A stretch of 33,700 nucleotides of DNA from an uncultured Faecalitalea sp. (GCA_946408025.1 CAMJQJ010000013.1:1-33700); one strand, 5' to 3'. Counted from the stretch's first letter, positions 9,239 through 17,552 are shown. Translations and numbers: made by a program. Notes: generated from the sequence alone by a model not told the origin.

Positions 9239-9478
9239 ATGAATAATTTAAAAAAAGATCTTGAAACTTGCAACCAGACGATCATCGATAAACTGGAGGC
9301 ATTAAAACAAGATTCACTAACGACCAAAGATGAGATGAGATTGAAAGCAGAGCTCGCAAAAGAAGAAATCGAATACAATCTTGAAAAGTTTCAAGATAAA
9401 GCAGGAGCTGCTAAAGATAATTTGCTCAGAGATGGGAAAAAAGAAGTAGAAAAGCTTAAAGAAGAAGTATTACGATAG
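9239..9478 (+). CDS. Small charged coiled-coil protein of unknown function
   Basis: This 79-residue protein is rich in Lys, Glu, Asp and Leu and almost wholly helical by composition. Leu, Ile and Val recur at heptad-like spacing (for example in IIDKLEALKQD and KKEVEKLKEEVL). It has no signal peptide, membrane segment or known enzyme motif. I do not recognise the family. AAAGGAG six bases upstream of the ATG supports the start. The gene has its own -10 box, a LexA-like palindrome in the leader and its own terminator, so it is a single-gene unit. If the palindrome is a true SOS box, the protein would be made after DNA damage. Confidence 0.8.
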   Translation: MNNLKKDLETCNQTIIDKLEALKQDSLTTKDEMRLKAELAKEEIEYNLEKFQDKAGAAKDNLLRDGKKEVEKLKEEVLR

Positions 9479-9484
9479 AAATAC

Positions 9485-9512
9485 AACTGGTAGAAATACC
9501 AGTTTTCTTTTT
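9485..9512 (+). terminator. Intrinsic terminator of the coiled-coil gene
   Basis: An 8-bp stem pairs AACTGGTA (9485-9492) with TACCAGTT (9497-9504), closed by a GAAA tetraloop and followed by a T-rich run to 9512. Confidence 0.85.
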
Positions 9513-9566
9513 ATATTGTTATAAACAAATTAGATCAAATTTTCTTTATTTTTTTTAAGATTTCTG

Positions 9567-9572
9567 TATAAT
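9567..9572 (+). promoter_or_regulatory. -10 box of the glmS transcript
   Basis: A perfect TATAAT lies 38 bases before the ribozyme cleavage site. The -35 region is T-rich without a clear TTGACA. Confidence 0.5.
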
Positions 9573-9599
9573 AAAAAACATCATGGAGAAAATTGAAGA

Positions 9600-9735
9600 G
9601 AATAGCGCCAGGACTGCTTGCAGTTGACGAGGACCAGATTTATCGAAAGATTCGGCGGGTGATCTGGAGGTTTGATACGGCCTTAAAAGTATGACAAAAA
9701 CAACCTGTGAAGGTTGAACAAATTCATATAGGTAT
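9600..9735 (+). ncRNA. glmS self-cleaving ribozyme (glucosamine-6-phosphate responsive)
   Basis: The leader of glmS carries the conserved ribozyme core. AGCGCC at 9604-9609 holds the scissile bond, expected between A9604 and G9605. A short P2 hairpin follows (ACTG/CAGT, 9613-9616 with 9621-9624), then GTTGACGAGGAC. P2.1 pairs CCAGAT (9634-9639) with ATCTGG (9662-9667) around TTTATCGA and TTCGGCGGGTG. P4 is a 6-bp stem (9701-9706 with 9711-9716) capped by a GTGA tetraloop and followed by AACAAA. In the known family, glucosamine-6-phosphate is the cofactor for cleavage and the cut message is degraded. The 3' boundary is approximate. Confidence 0.95.
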
Positions 9736-9765
9736 CCTCCATGAAAAAGTAAATGGAGGTTTTTT
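9736..9765 (+). promoter_or_regulatory. Hairpin sequestering the glmS Shine-Dalgarno site, followed by six T
   Basis: CCTCCAT (9736-9742) pairs perfectly with ATGGAGG (9753-9759), which contains the GGAGG Shine-Dalgarno site of glmS. Six T residues follow at once (9760-9765), so the element looks like both a translation blocker and a weak terminator. CCTCC could instead pair with GGAGG at 9666-9670 inside the ribozyme. Confidence 0.6.
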
Positions 9766-9768
9766 ATT

Positions 9769-11583
9769 ATGTGTGGAATCACAGCTTTTACTGGGCAAAC
9801 GAGTGCTTTGCCATTTTTGTTGCAGGGTCTTGAAAAACTAGAATATAGAGGGTATGACTCTGCGGGTGTTACTTTGGTGGATAGTGAAGAACTAAAAACG
9901 TATAAAGTCAAAGGTCGTCTAAGTGATCTTAAAGAGGAACTCAAACATCAAGAACATCATCAAACTACTGGGATCGGACATACGCGTTGGGCAACGCATG
10001 GGATTCCCAGCCAACTTAATTCGCATCCTCATACCAATCGTTCTAATACGATCTCGATCGTTCATAATGGGATCATCGAAAATCATCAGGCAATTCGAAA
10101 TTATTTAAAAGAGGTAGGTTATCCCTTTGTTTCACAGACAGATAGCGAATGTATCGTGCATTTGATCGATTATTATTATGAAGATGATTTGTTAGAGGCA
10201 ACCAGACATGCGTTAAAATATCTTCAAGGCAGTTTTGCTTTATGTGTAGTATCGCTTTATCATCCAGATCAAGTCATCGTTGCAAAAAAAGAAAGCCCGA
10301 TGATTTTGGGACAGAATGATCAGGCAAGTTTTTGTGCTAGTGATATTCCTGCCATTCTGGAATACACAAAAGATGTAATTGTTTTAGCTGATAATCAGTT
10401 GGCTGTTTTAAAATCAGGTTCTATTGAAGTCATGAATTTTGATGGAACTTTGGTTGAGGTAAAGAAACAGCATGTTCCTTATGATATAGCAGCGGCCCAA
10501 AAAGGTGGTTATGATACATTTATGGAAAAAGAGATTCATGAACAACCTTATGTGATACACGAAACATTAAGAATGTACATGGATCATGCACAGATTAAAA
10601 TTGATGAGCTTGACAAGATGGATTGGCATTTTGAAGATTTTAATCGTGTTTATTTTATTGGATGTGGTACAGCATATCATGCTTGCTTATATGCCCAATA
10701 CTTATTTGATAAATGGTTGGATATTCCCTTATTTTGTATGCCAGCCAGTGAGTTTCGCTATGGAGATCCTAAACTAGACAAAAAATCATTATGTATCTTA
10801 GTGAGTCAATCGGGAGAAACAGCAGATACCTTGGCTGCTTTAAAGATGGCGAAAGAAAAAGGGTCTAAATCAATTGCAATTACAAATGTGCTTGGGTCTA
10901 CGATTTCAAGATTGGCTGATATTACACTTTATACATGTGCAGGACCAGAAATTGCTGTAGCGAGCACGAAGGCTTATACGACACAACTTGTTTTGTTATG
11001 TGTTTTGATGATCAAATTGGCGCAAAAAATGAACGTTTCTATTTTGGATGTTGATTCTTTGTTACAAGATCTACAGAAAATGGATATGCATGTTGAAAAG
11101 ATTCTTTCGCAAAAAGAATTGATCAAAGATTTTTCGAGTTTGTTAAAAAATAAAAAAGACGCATATTTTATAGGTAGACAGTTGGATTATGTAAGTGTTT
11201 TGGAAGGGGCGCTCAAACTAAAAGAAATATCCTATATACATGCAGATGCTTACTATGCAGGAGAACTTAAACATGGACCTATTGCCTTGATTGAAAAAGG
11301 GAGTGTGGTCATAGCATTAGCAATGCAGGAGAATGTTGCCGAAAAAACACTTTCTAATATTGAAGAAACGATGGCTCGTGGAGCACATGTGATCTTGATC
11401 ACTTCCATGCAAAAAGTATCTTCTGATTATGACCATGTATTTAAAATCGATAATATTCATCCTTATTTGTCTTTGATACCTGTTACGATTGTCTTGCAAC
11501 TGATTGCTTATTATGCAGCCTTACAGAATGAATGTGATGTTGATAAGCCGAGAAATTTAGCTAAGTCTGTAACAGTTGAATAA
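9769..11583 (+). CDS. glmS: Glutamine-fructose-6-phosphate aminotransferase (isomerizing)
   Basis: The 604-residue enzyme makes glucosamine-6-phosphate from fructose-6-phosphate and glutamine, the entry step to cell-wall amino sugars. The N-terminal Ntn glutaminase domain begins MCGITAFTG with the catalytic Cys2 and has the ELEYRGYDSAG-like segment (KLEYRGYDSAGV) and GHTRWATHG. Two SIS sugar-isomerase domains follow (YFIGCGTAYHACLYAQ, VSQSGETADTL, EIAVASTKAYTTQ, then YAGELKHGPIALIEKG). The C-terminus ends DKPRNLAKSVTVE, as is standard. The length is normal. GGAGG at 9755-9759 supports the start but lies in a hairpin. The ribozyme leader and a downstream terminator make this a single-gene unit. 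Confidence 0.97.
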   Translation: MCGITAFTGQTSALPFLLQGLEKLEYRGYDSAGVTLVDSEELKTYKVKGRLSDLKEELKHQEHHQTTGIGHTRWATHGIPSQLNSHPHTNRSNTISIVHNGIIENHQAIRNYLKEVGYPFVSQTDSECIVHLIDYYYEDDLLEATRHALKYLQGSFALCVVSLYHPDQVIVAKKESPMILGQNDQASFCASDIPAILEYTKDVIVLADNQLAVLKSGSIEVMNFDGTLVEVKKQHVPYDIAAAQKGGYDTFMEKEIHEQPYVIHETLRMYMDHAQIKIDELDKMDWHFEDFNRVYFIGCGTAYHACLYAQYLFDKWLDIPLFCMPASEFRYGDPKLDKKSLCILVSQSGETADTLAALKMAKEKGSKSIAITNVLGSTISRLADITLYTCAGPEIAVASTKAYTTQLVLLCVLMIKLAQKMNVSILDVDSLLQDLQKMDMHVEKILSQKELIKDFSSLLKNKKDAYFIGRQLDYVSVLEGALKLKEISYIHADAYYAGELKHGPIALIEKGSVVIALAMQENVAEKTLSNIEETMARGAHVILITSMQKVSSDYDHVFKIDNIHPYLSLIPVTIVLQLIAYYAALQNECDVDKPRNLAKSVTVE

Positions 11584-11588
11584 ATCAT

Positions 11589-11618
11589 ACACGTAGTTTT
11601 GATACTACGTGTTTTTTT
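11589..11618 (+). terminator. Intrinsic terminator of glmS
   Basis: A perfect 9-bp stem pairs ACACGTAGT (11589-11597) with ACTACGTGT (11604-11612), with a 6-base loop and a run of T to 11618. Confidence 0.9.
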
Positions 11619-11650
11619 GTGAATATTGATTTTAAAAATAAAGGATTTCT

Positions 11651-11659
11651 TGCTATAAT
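11651..11659 (+). promoter_or_regulatory. Extended -10 promoter of the rodZ-pgsA-cinA-recA operon
   Basis: TGC-TATAAT is an extended -10 element 26 bases before the GTG start of rodZ. The -35 position has no good match, which is tolerated in this promoter class. Confidence 0.65.
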
Positions 11660-11684
11660 GTACGGGCAAAGGGGGAGTTTTTAG

Positions 11685-12614
11685 GTGACTTATTACCAAA
11701 TCTTAAGACAACGCAGACTAGACCTTAAACTTTCCATCCAGGATGTGAGCTCGCAAACTCGCTTGGCTCCTGAGTACATTCAGGCGATTGAAATGAATAA
11801 CCTGGAAGTTTTTTCGGATGATTTCTCCTTTGTTCGTTATTTTGTCCGAGCATATTGTGATGCGATCGGAGTTAACTGGCAGGCTGTTCAGGCTGAGGTT
11901 GATGCCAATATCAATGCGTATGCACATCAACGTAACATGGCTTTAACACAGGCCCAAAAACGTATGGTAGCTTCTATGCCTTCAGGGCAGGGAAGAAAAA
12001 TAAAGAGAAGTAAACAGAGTAATTTTCAAAAAAGGATCACGCGGTTGTCGCGAAATTTAAAGTGGTCGCGCAAACGTTTGACTCGAGTGGGAATTATCGC
12101 AGGTATTTTATTTTTTGGTTTGTTGTTTGTAGTAAATCTAGGATTAGATTACTATTCTTCACAGCAGGCTTTACAGGAGGAAGCAAATCGTAAAGCCGAG
12201 TTAGCTGAAAAAGAAGCGGAGACAGAAAGATTAGCGCAACAAAGACAAAAGGAAGCACAAAAAGAAGATATCGTAATAGAAAATACGGATACAAATACAT
12301 ATACGATAACCAATGTTTTGGAAAACTCGACACCATTGGAAATAGAAGTTACCTTGCCTTTGGACAGTACAGTTGTCATTTATAACGACGGTGAAGTAAT
12401 TACAGGGGATACAAGTACGATTTATAGTGATATTTTCAAGAAAGAAATCACTGTAGATAAAGAATGTACATTGGAAATTGAAATAGGTTCTTATTCGGCT
12501 AATCAGTTTTCTGTTAATGGCAATAATTTAGCATTTGATGAAAACTATTGGTATCCGGGGAATCCTGCATCTATAGATATAATTATCAAAGCAAGTGAAC
12601 AAACAGGAGAGTGA
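11685..12614 (+). CDS. rodZ: RodZ-like cell-shape protein (XRE domain, membrane segment, DUF4115-type C-terminus)
   Basis: The 309-residue protein resembles RodZ, the membrane link between MreB filaments and the wall-elongation machinery. Residues about 1-65 form an XRE-like helix-turn-helix (LRQRRLDLKLSIQDVSSQT, then FVRAYCDAIGVN). A basic stretch (KIKRSKQ, KWSRKRL) leads to one membrane segment, IIAGILFFGLLFVVNLGL (about residues 137-154). A charged helix and an extracellular beta domain complete it. The start is GTG after a GGGGGAG Shine-Dalgarno site. This gene before pgsA, cinA and recA is a common Bacillota order. The stop overlaps the region just before pgsA. Confidence 0.85.
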   Translation: MTYYQILRQRRLDLKLSIQDVSSQTRLAPEYIQAIEMNNLEVFSDDFSFVRYFVRAYCDAIGVNWQAVQAEVDANINAYAHQRNMALTQAQKRMVASMPSGQGRKIKRSKQSNFQKRITRLSRNLKWSRKRLTRVGIIAGILFFGLLFVVNLGLDYYSSQQALQEEANRKAELAEKEAETERLAQQRQKEAQKEDIVIENTDTNTYTITNVLENSTPLEIEVTLPLDSTVVIYNDGEVITGDTSTIYSDIFKKEITVDKECTLEIEIGSYSANQFSVNGNNLAFDENYWYPGNPASIDIIIKASEQTGE

Positions 12615-12619
12615 CGAGA

Positions 12620-13198
12620 ATGAATTTGCCAAATAAGCTTACGATGGTAAGGATAGCCTTAGTACCGTTGGTAGTAATCGTATATCTTTGTATAGGCGAT
12701 GACTTTTGGGTGATTGATCAAACAAGTGGTTTAGCCTTTCGCGATGTTTTAGTTTTTATTATTTTTGCGGCAGCATCTATAACGGACATGCTGGATGGGA
12801 TGATTGCACGAAAATACCATTTGATTACTTCATTTGGAAAGTTTGTGGATCCTATTGCGGATAAATTGTTAGTGAATACTGTTTTGATCATGTTGGCTTA
12901 TACGCATCAAGCAAATATCGTAGCTGTTCTATTGATGATTGCACGTGATCTTTTTGTGGATGGACTTCGAATGACAGCCGCTAGTCAGGGAAAAGTCGTA
13001 AGTGCAGGATTCTATGGAAAGCTAAAAACAGTGTTGCAGATGGTTGCAATCGTATTCTTGTTGTTGAAGAACTGGCCTTTCTCATATCTCGGATTACCTG
13101 TAGACCAGATTCTATTGTGGGCTGCAACTTTAGCTTCTTTATATAGTGGATATATTTATTTTATGAAATTAAAGAAGTATATTTTGGAGTCTATGTAA
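12620..13198 (+). CDS. pgsA: CDP-diacylglycerol-glycerol-3-phosphate 3-phosphatidyltransferase
   Basis: The 192-residue integral membrane enzyme makes phosphatidylglycerol phosphate, the first committed step to phosphatidylglycerol. The CDP-alcohol phosphotransferase motif is complete: DMLDGMIAR, then G, then VDPIADK, with all four Asp residues. Several hydrophobic helices follow. A GTG at 12611 is in frame, but the ATG at 12620 is preferred because AGGAG (12605-12609) lies ten bases before it and the protein then begins MNLPNKLTMVR, as in relatives. The stop shares one base with the cinA start codon (TAATG). Confidence 0.93.
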   Translation: MNLPNKLTMVRIALVPLVVIVYLCIGDDFWVIDQTSGLAFRDVLVFIIFAAASITDMLDGMIARKYHLITSFGKFVDPIADKLLVNTVLIMLAYTHQANIVAVLLMIARDLFVDGLRMTAASQGKVVSAGFYGKLKTVLQMVAIVFLLLKNWPFSYLGLPVDQILLWAATLASLYSGYIYFMKLKKYILESM

Positions 13199-13671
13199 TG
13201 CAAACGGCGAAAGATCTTATCGAATTTTGTAAAGAAAAACATGTGACGGTCTCCAGCTGTGAAAGTTTAACGGCAGGACTTTTTACCAGCATGCTTGCTT
13301 CCATTCCGGGAGCTAGTGCTGTATTAAAAGGAGGCTTTGTAACATATTTTACAGAAATGAAACAAGTGATGGCACATGTAGAGAAAGATTTGATTGATAC
13401 ATTTGGTGTTGTTTCTAGTGAATGTGCAAAACAAATGGCACAGAATACTAGAGAAATCACACAGAGTGATTATTGTGTTTCTTTTACAGGAAATGCTGGA
13501 CCGGATACAATGGAAGATAAACCAGCCGGATGTGTTTTTTGTGCTATCGCATCAAAAAATGCAGTAAAAGTTTATCATTTCCAGTATCAAGGTTTAGAAC
13601 GAAATGAATTAAGAATGAAGGTTGTTCAAGATATGATCAACAATCTTGCAGAAATCATAATGAAGGAGTAA
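13198..13671 (+). CDS. CinA C-terminal domain protein, probable nicotinamide-nucleotide amidase (PncC type)
   Basis: The 157-residue protein is only the C-terminal CinA domain, which in characterised members deamidates nicotinamide mononucleotide to nicotinate mononucleotide. The expected Ser lies in [11 protein letters not shown] (residues 16-26). The [11 protein letters not shown] segment has the conserved Tyr and Lys, and FTGNAGPDT matches the glycine-rich loop (more often TGxAGP). The larger N-terminal molybdopterin-like domain of full CinA is absent, so this is the short form. It lies between pgsA and recA, the usual Bacillota place for cinA. The nearby pncA and pncB genes fit a role in NAD salvage. 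Confidence 0.86.
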   Translation: MQTAKDLIEFCKEKHVTVSSCESLTAGLFTSMLASIPGASAVLKGGFVTYFTEMKQVMAHVEKDLIDTFGVVSSECAKQMAQNTREITQSDYCVSFTGNAGPDTMEDKPAGCVFCAIASKNAVKVYHFQYQGLERNELRMKVVQDMINNLAEIIMKE

Positions 13672-13673
13672 TT

Positions 13674-14678
13674 ATGGCAAAAGCAGAATCAAAAGATAAA
13701 TTATTAGAAGATGTCTTAACAGAAATTGAACGTGAATATGGTAAAGGTTCTATCATGAAGCTTGGAGATCGTGCTGCAGTGGATGTAGAACCGATTCCTT
13801 CTGGAAGTCTTTTATTAGATCAGGCTTTAGGAATAGGTGGATATCCTAAAGGCAGAATCATTGAAATTTTTGGTCCTGAATCCAGTGGTAAGACAACTCT
13901 GGCTCTTCATGCGATCGCACAAGTTCAAAAGAAAGGTGGACGTGCAGCTTTTATCGATGCAGAAAATGCTATCGATCCTGTGTATGCACGTAATTTGGGA
14001 GTGGATATTGATGAGTTGATCTTATCTCAACCCGATTCAGGTGAGCAGGGACTTAACATTATGTTGATGTTAATTGACAGTGGTGCGGTAGATTTAGTTG
14101 TTGTGGATAGTGTAGCGGCATTGGTTCCTCAAGCTGAATTGGATGGAGAAATGGGTGATCTTCAAGTTGGAAGCCAGGCTCGTATGATGTCAAAAGCTAT
14201 GCGTAAGCTTGCCGGCTTGATGAATCATAATGAATGTACGGCAATTTTTATCAATCAGCTTCGTGAAAAAGTTGGCGTTGTATATGGTAATCCTGAAACA
14301 ACACCAGGTGGGCGTGCATTGAAATTCTATTCTTCGGTACGTATTGATATACGTAAAGCAGATGCAATCAAAAATGGAACTGATATCGTTGGAAATAAAG
14401 TGAAAGTAAAAGTTGTAAAAAATAAGGTGGCTCCTCCATTCAAAAGTGCAGTTTTGGAAATTATGTATGGAGAGGGAATCTCATATGTATCTGAATTGAT
14501 CGACCTTTGCGTTGATGCTAATATCATCAAGAAAGCTGGTGCGTGGTTTAGCTATGAAGGCGAAAAGATTGGTCAAGGAAAGGAAGCAGCTAAACAATAC
14601 ATCAAAAACAATCCAGATTTTATGAACATGCTGGAAGAAAAATTAAAAGCTTATCAAAACAGTGAAAAAGAAGAATAA
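13674..14678 (+). CDS. recA: Recombinase A
   Basis: The 334-residue recombinase forms filaments on single-stranded DNA for homologous recombination and activates LexA self-cleavage. Walker A is GPESSGKTT (about residues 65-73), Walker B is [10 protein letters not shown] and loop 2 follows [11 protein letters not shown] with TTPGGRAL. The acidic C-terminal tail (NSEKEE) is normal. AAGGAG at the end of cinA is the Shine-Dalgarno site, and the ATG begins two bases after the cinA stop. I see no LexA box directly upstream, so recA appears to be read from the rodZ promoter. A terminator follows. Confidence 0.98.
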   Translation: MAKAESKDKLLEDVLTEIEREYGKGSIMKLGDRAAVDVEPIPSGSLLLDQALGIGGYPKGRIIEIFGPESSGKTTLALHAIAQVQKKGGRAAFIDAENAIDPVYARNLGVDIDELILSQPDSGEQGLNIMLMLIDSGAVDLVVVDSVAALVPQAELDGEMGDLQVGSQARMMSKAMRKLAGLMNHNECTAIFINQLREKVGVVYGNPETTPGGRALKFYSSVRIDIRKADAIKNGTDIVGNKVKVKVVKNKVAPPFKSAVLEIMYGEGISYVSELIDLCVDANIIKKAGAWFSYEGEKIGQGKEAAKQYIKNNPDFMNMLEEKLKAYQNSEKEE

Positions 14679-14688
14679 GCAAGTACTC

Positions 14689-14718
14689 GAGAAAATCGCC
14701 AAGGTTTTCTCTTTTTTT
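14689..14718 (+). terminator. Intrinsic terminator of recA
   Basis: A 9-bp stem pairs GAGAAAATC (14689-14697) with GGTTTTCTC (14703-14711, one G-U pair), with a 5-base loop and seven T residues. Confidence 0.9.
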
Positions 14719-14732
14719 ATTTCTTTATTGCA

Positions 14733-14741
14733 TGATATAAT
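14733..14741 (+). promoter_or_regulatory. Extended -10 promoter of pncA-pncB
   Basis: TGA-TATAAT lies 20 bases before the pncA ATG. The -35 position is only T-rich. GAGGGA serves as the Shine-Dalgarno site. Confidence 0.65.
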
Positions 14742-14761
14742 AAGAAAAATGAGGGATTTTT

Positions 14762-15373
14762 ATGGCAAGATTAAAAAATAACCAATATAAACCAATGAAG
14801 GTAGATGAATTAAAAGACCCAGTTGTTTTTGTTGTTGATATGGTCAACGGTTTTGTTAAAGAGGGAGCTTTGGCCGATCCTGAAATTATGTCTATTGTAG
14901 AAGATCAAAAGAGATTGATGGATCAATTAGAATGTTGCAATGTATTTGTGTGCGATACCCATCCTCCAAAGACAAGAGAATTTTTATCGTATCCACAACA
15001 TTGTATGATTGGAACAAAAGAATCTGAAGTAATTGATGAATTAAAAGATCATATCAAAAGGATCGTTCATAAAAATAGTACGAACACATTTGTGGCTCCT
15101 GAGTTTCAGGAATTTTTGCAGGATGAGTGTTCTCGTTATAAAGATTTGATTATTGTTGGTTGTTGCACAGATCTTTGTATCCTGCAGTTTGCACTTTCTT
15201 TGCAGAGCTATTTGAATGAACATAATCTTTGTGAACAAAGAGTCATTGTTCCAGCTAATCTTGTTGAAACATATCATATCGAAGATGTACATGATGCTTA
15301 TTTTTGGAATGATGTGAGCTTAAAAAATATGGCAACAAATGGAATTTTGGTTGTCTCAGAAATTAGAGGATGA
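14762..15373 (+). CDS. pncA: Nicotinamidase-like cysteine hydrolase (isochorismatase family)
   Basis: The 203-residue protein of the isochorismatase fold has the full catalytic triad expected of a nicotinamidase. The Asp is in VVDMVNGF (about residues 25-32), the Lys in VHKNSTNTF (about 101-109) and the Cys in VGCCTDLCILQFA (about 137-149). The reaction would be nicotinamide to nicotinate plus ammonia. The next gene, four bases downstream, is the nicotinate phosphoribosyltransferase that would use the product, which strongly supports this substrate within a family that also acts on other amides. Confidence 0.88.
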   Translation: MARLKNNQYKPMKVDELKDPVVFVVDMVNGFVKEGALADPEIMSIVEDQKRLMDQLECCNVFVCDTHPPKTREFLSYPQHCMIGTKESEVIDELKDHIKRIVHKNSTNTFVAPEFQEFLQDECSRYKDLIIVGCCTDLCILQFALSLQSYLNEHNLCEQRVIVPANLVETYHIEDVHDAYFWNDVSLKNMATNGILVVSEIRG

Positions 15374-15377
15374 AATT

Positions 15378-16823
15378 ATGAAGGAAACTAGAAATTTATC
15401 ACTTGTAATGGATTTTTATGAATTGACCATGAGTCAATGTTATTTTAATTTGGATAAAAATCGGGAAGTAGTATTTGATTTGTTTTATAGACATAATCCA
15501 GAAGATGGCGGTTTGTGTATTTTTGCTGGATTAGAACAGGTTATTGAATATGTGAAGAATCTGCATTTTGAAAAAGAAGAAATTGAATACTTGCGTTCTT
15601 TGAACCAGTTCACAGACGAATTTTTAGAATATTTATCTACTGTTCGTTTTACAGGAGATATTTATGCAATTCCAGAAGGGACTCCGGTTTTTCCTTATGA
15701 ACCACTGGTTCGCGTAAAAGCGCCGATCATTGAAGCACAACTTGTAGAAACTGCATTATTGTTGGCACTCAATCATCAAACTTTGATTGCAACTAAGGCG
15801 CGTCGTATCGTTCAGGCTAGTGATGGAAGAGCTGTAATGGAATTTGGGGCGAGAAGAGCACATAACTTTGATGCGGCAATTTATGGAGCTAGAGCCGCAT
15901 ATATCGTAGGTTGTGCTGGAAGTGCAACGACATATGCTGGAAAAGAGTATGGTCTTCCTGTATTGGGAACTATGGCACATTCTTTTATTCAAAGCTTTGA
16001 TAGTGAATATGAAGCTTTCTTATATTATGCGAAAACTTATCCGGAAAGTTGTACTTTGTTGATCGATACATACAGTACATTAAAATCAGGTATCAAAAAT
16101 GCGATCAAAGTTGCCAAAGATTATCTAGAGCCAAATGGCTATCGTTTAAAAGGTGTTCGTATTGACTCTGGAGATATGGCTTATCTTTCTAAAAAGGTAC
16201 GTAAAGAATTAGATGCAGCAGGACTTGAGGATTGTCAAATCGTTGTCAGCAATTCTTTGGATGAATATGTCATTACTTCTTTGATTCATCAGCAAGGGGC
16301 TAAGATTGATTCTTTTGGTGTAGGAGAAAACTTGATCTGTTCAAAAAATTCACCTGTTTTTGGTGGTGTTTACAAACTGGTTGCGATTGAAGAAGATGGC
16401 AATATCATTCCTAAGATCAAGATCAGCGATAACGTTGAAAAAGTCACAAATCCAGGACTTAAGAAGTTGTATCGTATTCTTGATAAAGAAACGAATATGG
16501 CACAAGCCGATTTAATGGCTTTATGGGATGAAGAGTTGGATGAGTCAAAAGATCTTACGATTTATCATCCTATGTCTCGTTGGAAATATAAAGTTATTCC
16601 AGCAGGATCTTATACTTTAAAAGAATTATTAGTTCCAATCTTTATTAGAGGGGAACAAGTGTATGAAGAACCTACTCTTGATGAAATTCGTGCTTATTGT
16701 GCAGAACAGTTGGAGTATATTTGGGAGGAAATCAAACGTTTTGAATATCCTCAGGAATATTATGTAGATCTAACCGAAAAACTATTGACTTTAAAGTTGG
16801 AGATGTTAGATAAATATAAATAA
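15378..16823 (+). CDS. pncB: Nicotinate phosphoribosyltransferase
   Basis: The 481-residue enzyme joins nicotinate to PRPP to give nicotinate mononucleotide, the committed step of NAD salvage. Marks of the family are FYELTMSQCYF at the N-terminus, EFGARRAHNFDAAIYGARAA (about residues 155-174), GTMAHSFIQSF with the regulatory His, RIDSGDMAYLSKK and DSFGVGENLICSK. The frame is open back to 15339 inside pncA, but the ATG at 15378 has AGAGG eight bases upstream and gives the normal N-terminus. The gene forms a two-gene operon with pncA and ends in a bidirectional terminator. Confidence 0.95.
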   Translation: MKETRNLSLVMDFYELTMSQCYFNLDKNREVVFDLFYRHNPEDGGLCIFAGLEQVIEYVKNLHFEKEEIEYLRSLNQFTDEFLEYLSTVRFTGDIYAIPEGTPVFPYEPLVRVKAPIIEAQLVETALLLALNHQTLIATKARRIVQASDGRAVMEFGARRAHNFDAAIYGARAAYIVGCAGSATTYAGKEYGLPVLGTMAHSFIQSFDSEYEAFLYYAKTYPESCTLLIDTYSTLKSGIKNAIKVAKDYLEPNGYRLKGVRIDSGDMAYLSKKVRKELDAAGLEDCQIVVSNSLDEYVITSLIHQQGAKIDSFGVGENLICSKNSPVFGGVYKLVAIEEDGNIIPKIKISDNVEKVTNPGLKKLYRILDKETNMAQADLMALWDEELDESKDLTIYHPMSRWKYKVIPAGSYTLKELLVPIFIRGEQVYEEPTLDEIRAYCAEQLEYIWEEIKRFEYPQEYYVDLTEKLLTLKLEMLDKYK

Positions 16824-16844
16824 AAAGAGCCTATGGCTCTTTTT
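16822..16844. terminator. Bidirectional terminator between pncB and the convergent hydrolase
   Basis: AAAAAGAGCC (16822-16831) pairs with GGCTCTTTTT (16835-16844) around a 3-base loop. The A and T arms serve as the U-run on either strand. The stem overlaps the stop codon of the hydrolase. Confidence 0.85.
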
Positions 16845-17505
16845 AAATTAGCTTGTCCTCTAAAGCATCATCAATTAAGGTAAAAATACATTCTTCCATG
16901 ATTCCGTCATATAGCATTCGATGTTTACCACCTTCAATATAGATTAAACGCTTCTTACCAGGAATATTTGGATAGATGTTTCTTGAGCTTTCAACTGGGA
17001 TTACTTCATCTTTTGTTCCATGAAAAATTGTAACGGGACAGTCGATATGTGAAATAGACTCTTTGTATTGGTTTACGATCGTTTGAAAGGCTTTGGTTTG
17101 TGATGCAGACGGAATATTGACACTCTTTTTGGTCAAATTCTTGACTATCTTGATGCCATGGTTTGTGATATTGGCTAAATCAAGATATTGAAAAGCAGGA
17201 GCAACAAGAATTAAAGATCTTACGTGATAAATACTTGCTAGATAACTGGCAATAACACCTCCCATGGAAAAGCCAAGAAGGATGATTTCCTGATCTTTAT
17301 ATTCTTGAATCTTATCTTCTGCTTTCTTGATCCATGTTTCATAATTATCATCATGAGGATCATAGGGATCATACATATCAAATTGAACAAATTGATACTT
17401 TTTCTTATCGATGTGTTTTGCCAAAGAATCAAATTCATGTTGGACATTTTTACCAAAACCATGGATCGTTATGATCACTTTTTGTTTCTTTTTAAAGAAG
17501 AACAT
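16843..17505 (-). CDS. Alpha/beta-hydrolase family protein (serine esterase-like)
   Basis: The 220-residue protein has a complete alpha/beta-hydrolase triad. The oxyanion segment is ITIHGFG (residues 12-18), the nucleophile Ser lies in GFSMGG, the Asp in FHGTKDEVIP and the His in GGKHRM. It has no signal peptide, although residues 2-9 are basic. Substrates cannot be predicted. Carboxylesterase or acyl-thioesterase activity would be typical. GAGGTGG lies upstream of the ATG on the minus strand. The gene is divergent from the HutI-like gene, with 47 bases between them. Confidence 0.85.
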   Translation of the reverse strand: MFFFKKKQKVIITIHGFGKNVQHEFDSLAKHIDKKKYQFVQFDMYDPYDPHDDNYETWIKKAEDKIQEYKDQEIILLGFSMGGVIASYLASIYHVRSLILVAPAFQYLDLANITNHGIKIVKNLTKKSVNIPSASQTKAFQTIVNQYKESISHIDCPVTIFHGTKDEVIPVESSRNIYPNIPGKKRLIYIEGGKHRMLYDGIMEECIFTLIDDALEDKLI

Positions 17506-17522
17506 GTATTACCACCTCGTTA

Positions 17523-17531
17523 TGATATAAT
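17523..17531 (+). promoter_or_regulatory. Extended -10 promoter of the HutI-like gene
   Basis: TGA-TATAAT lies 21 bases before the ATG at 17553, with no good -35 match. The AT-rich spacer must also hold the promoter of the divergent hydrolase. Confidence 0.6.
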
Positions 17532-17552
17532 TATAAAAGAAAAGGGGAAATC

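Noticed and set aside
9555..9944. 129-codon open frame on the minus strand opposite the glmS leader
   Set aside because: It runs antisense through the ribozyme and the start of glmS. The conserved RNA and protein on the plus strand explain the sequence.
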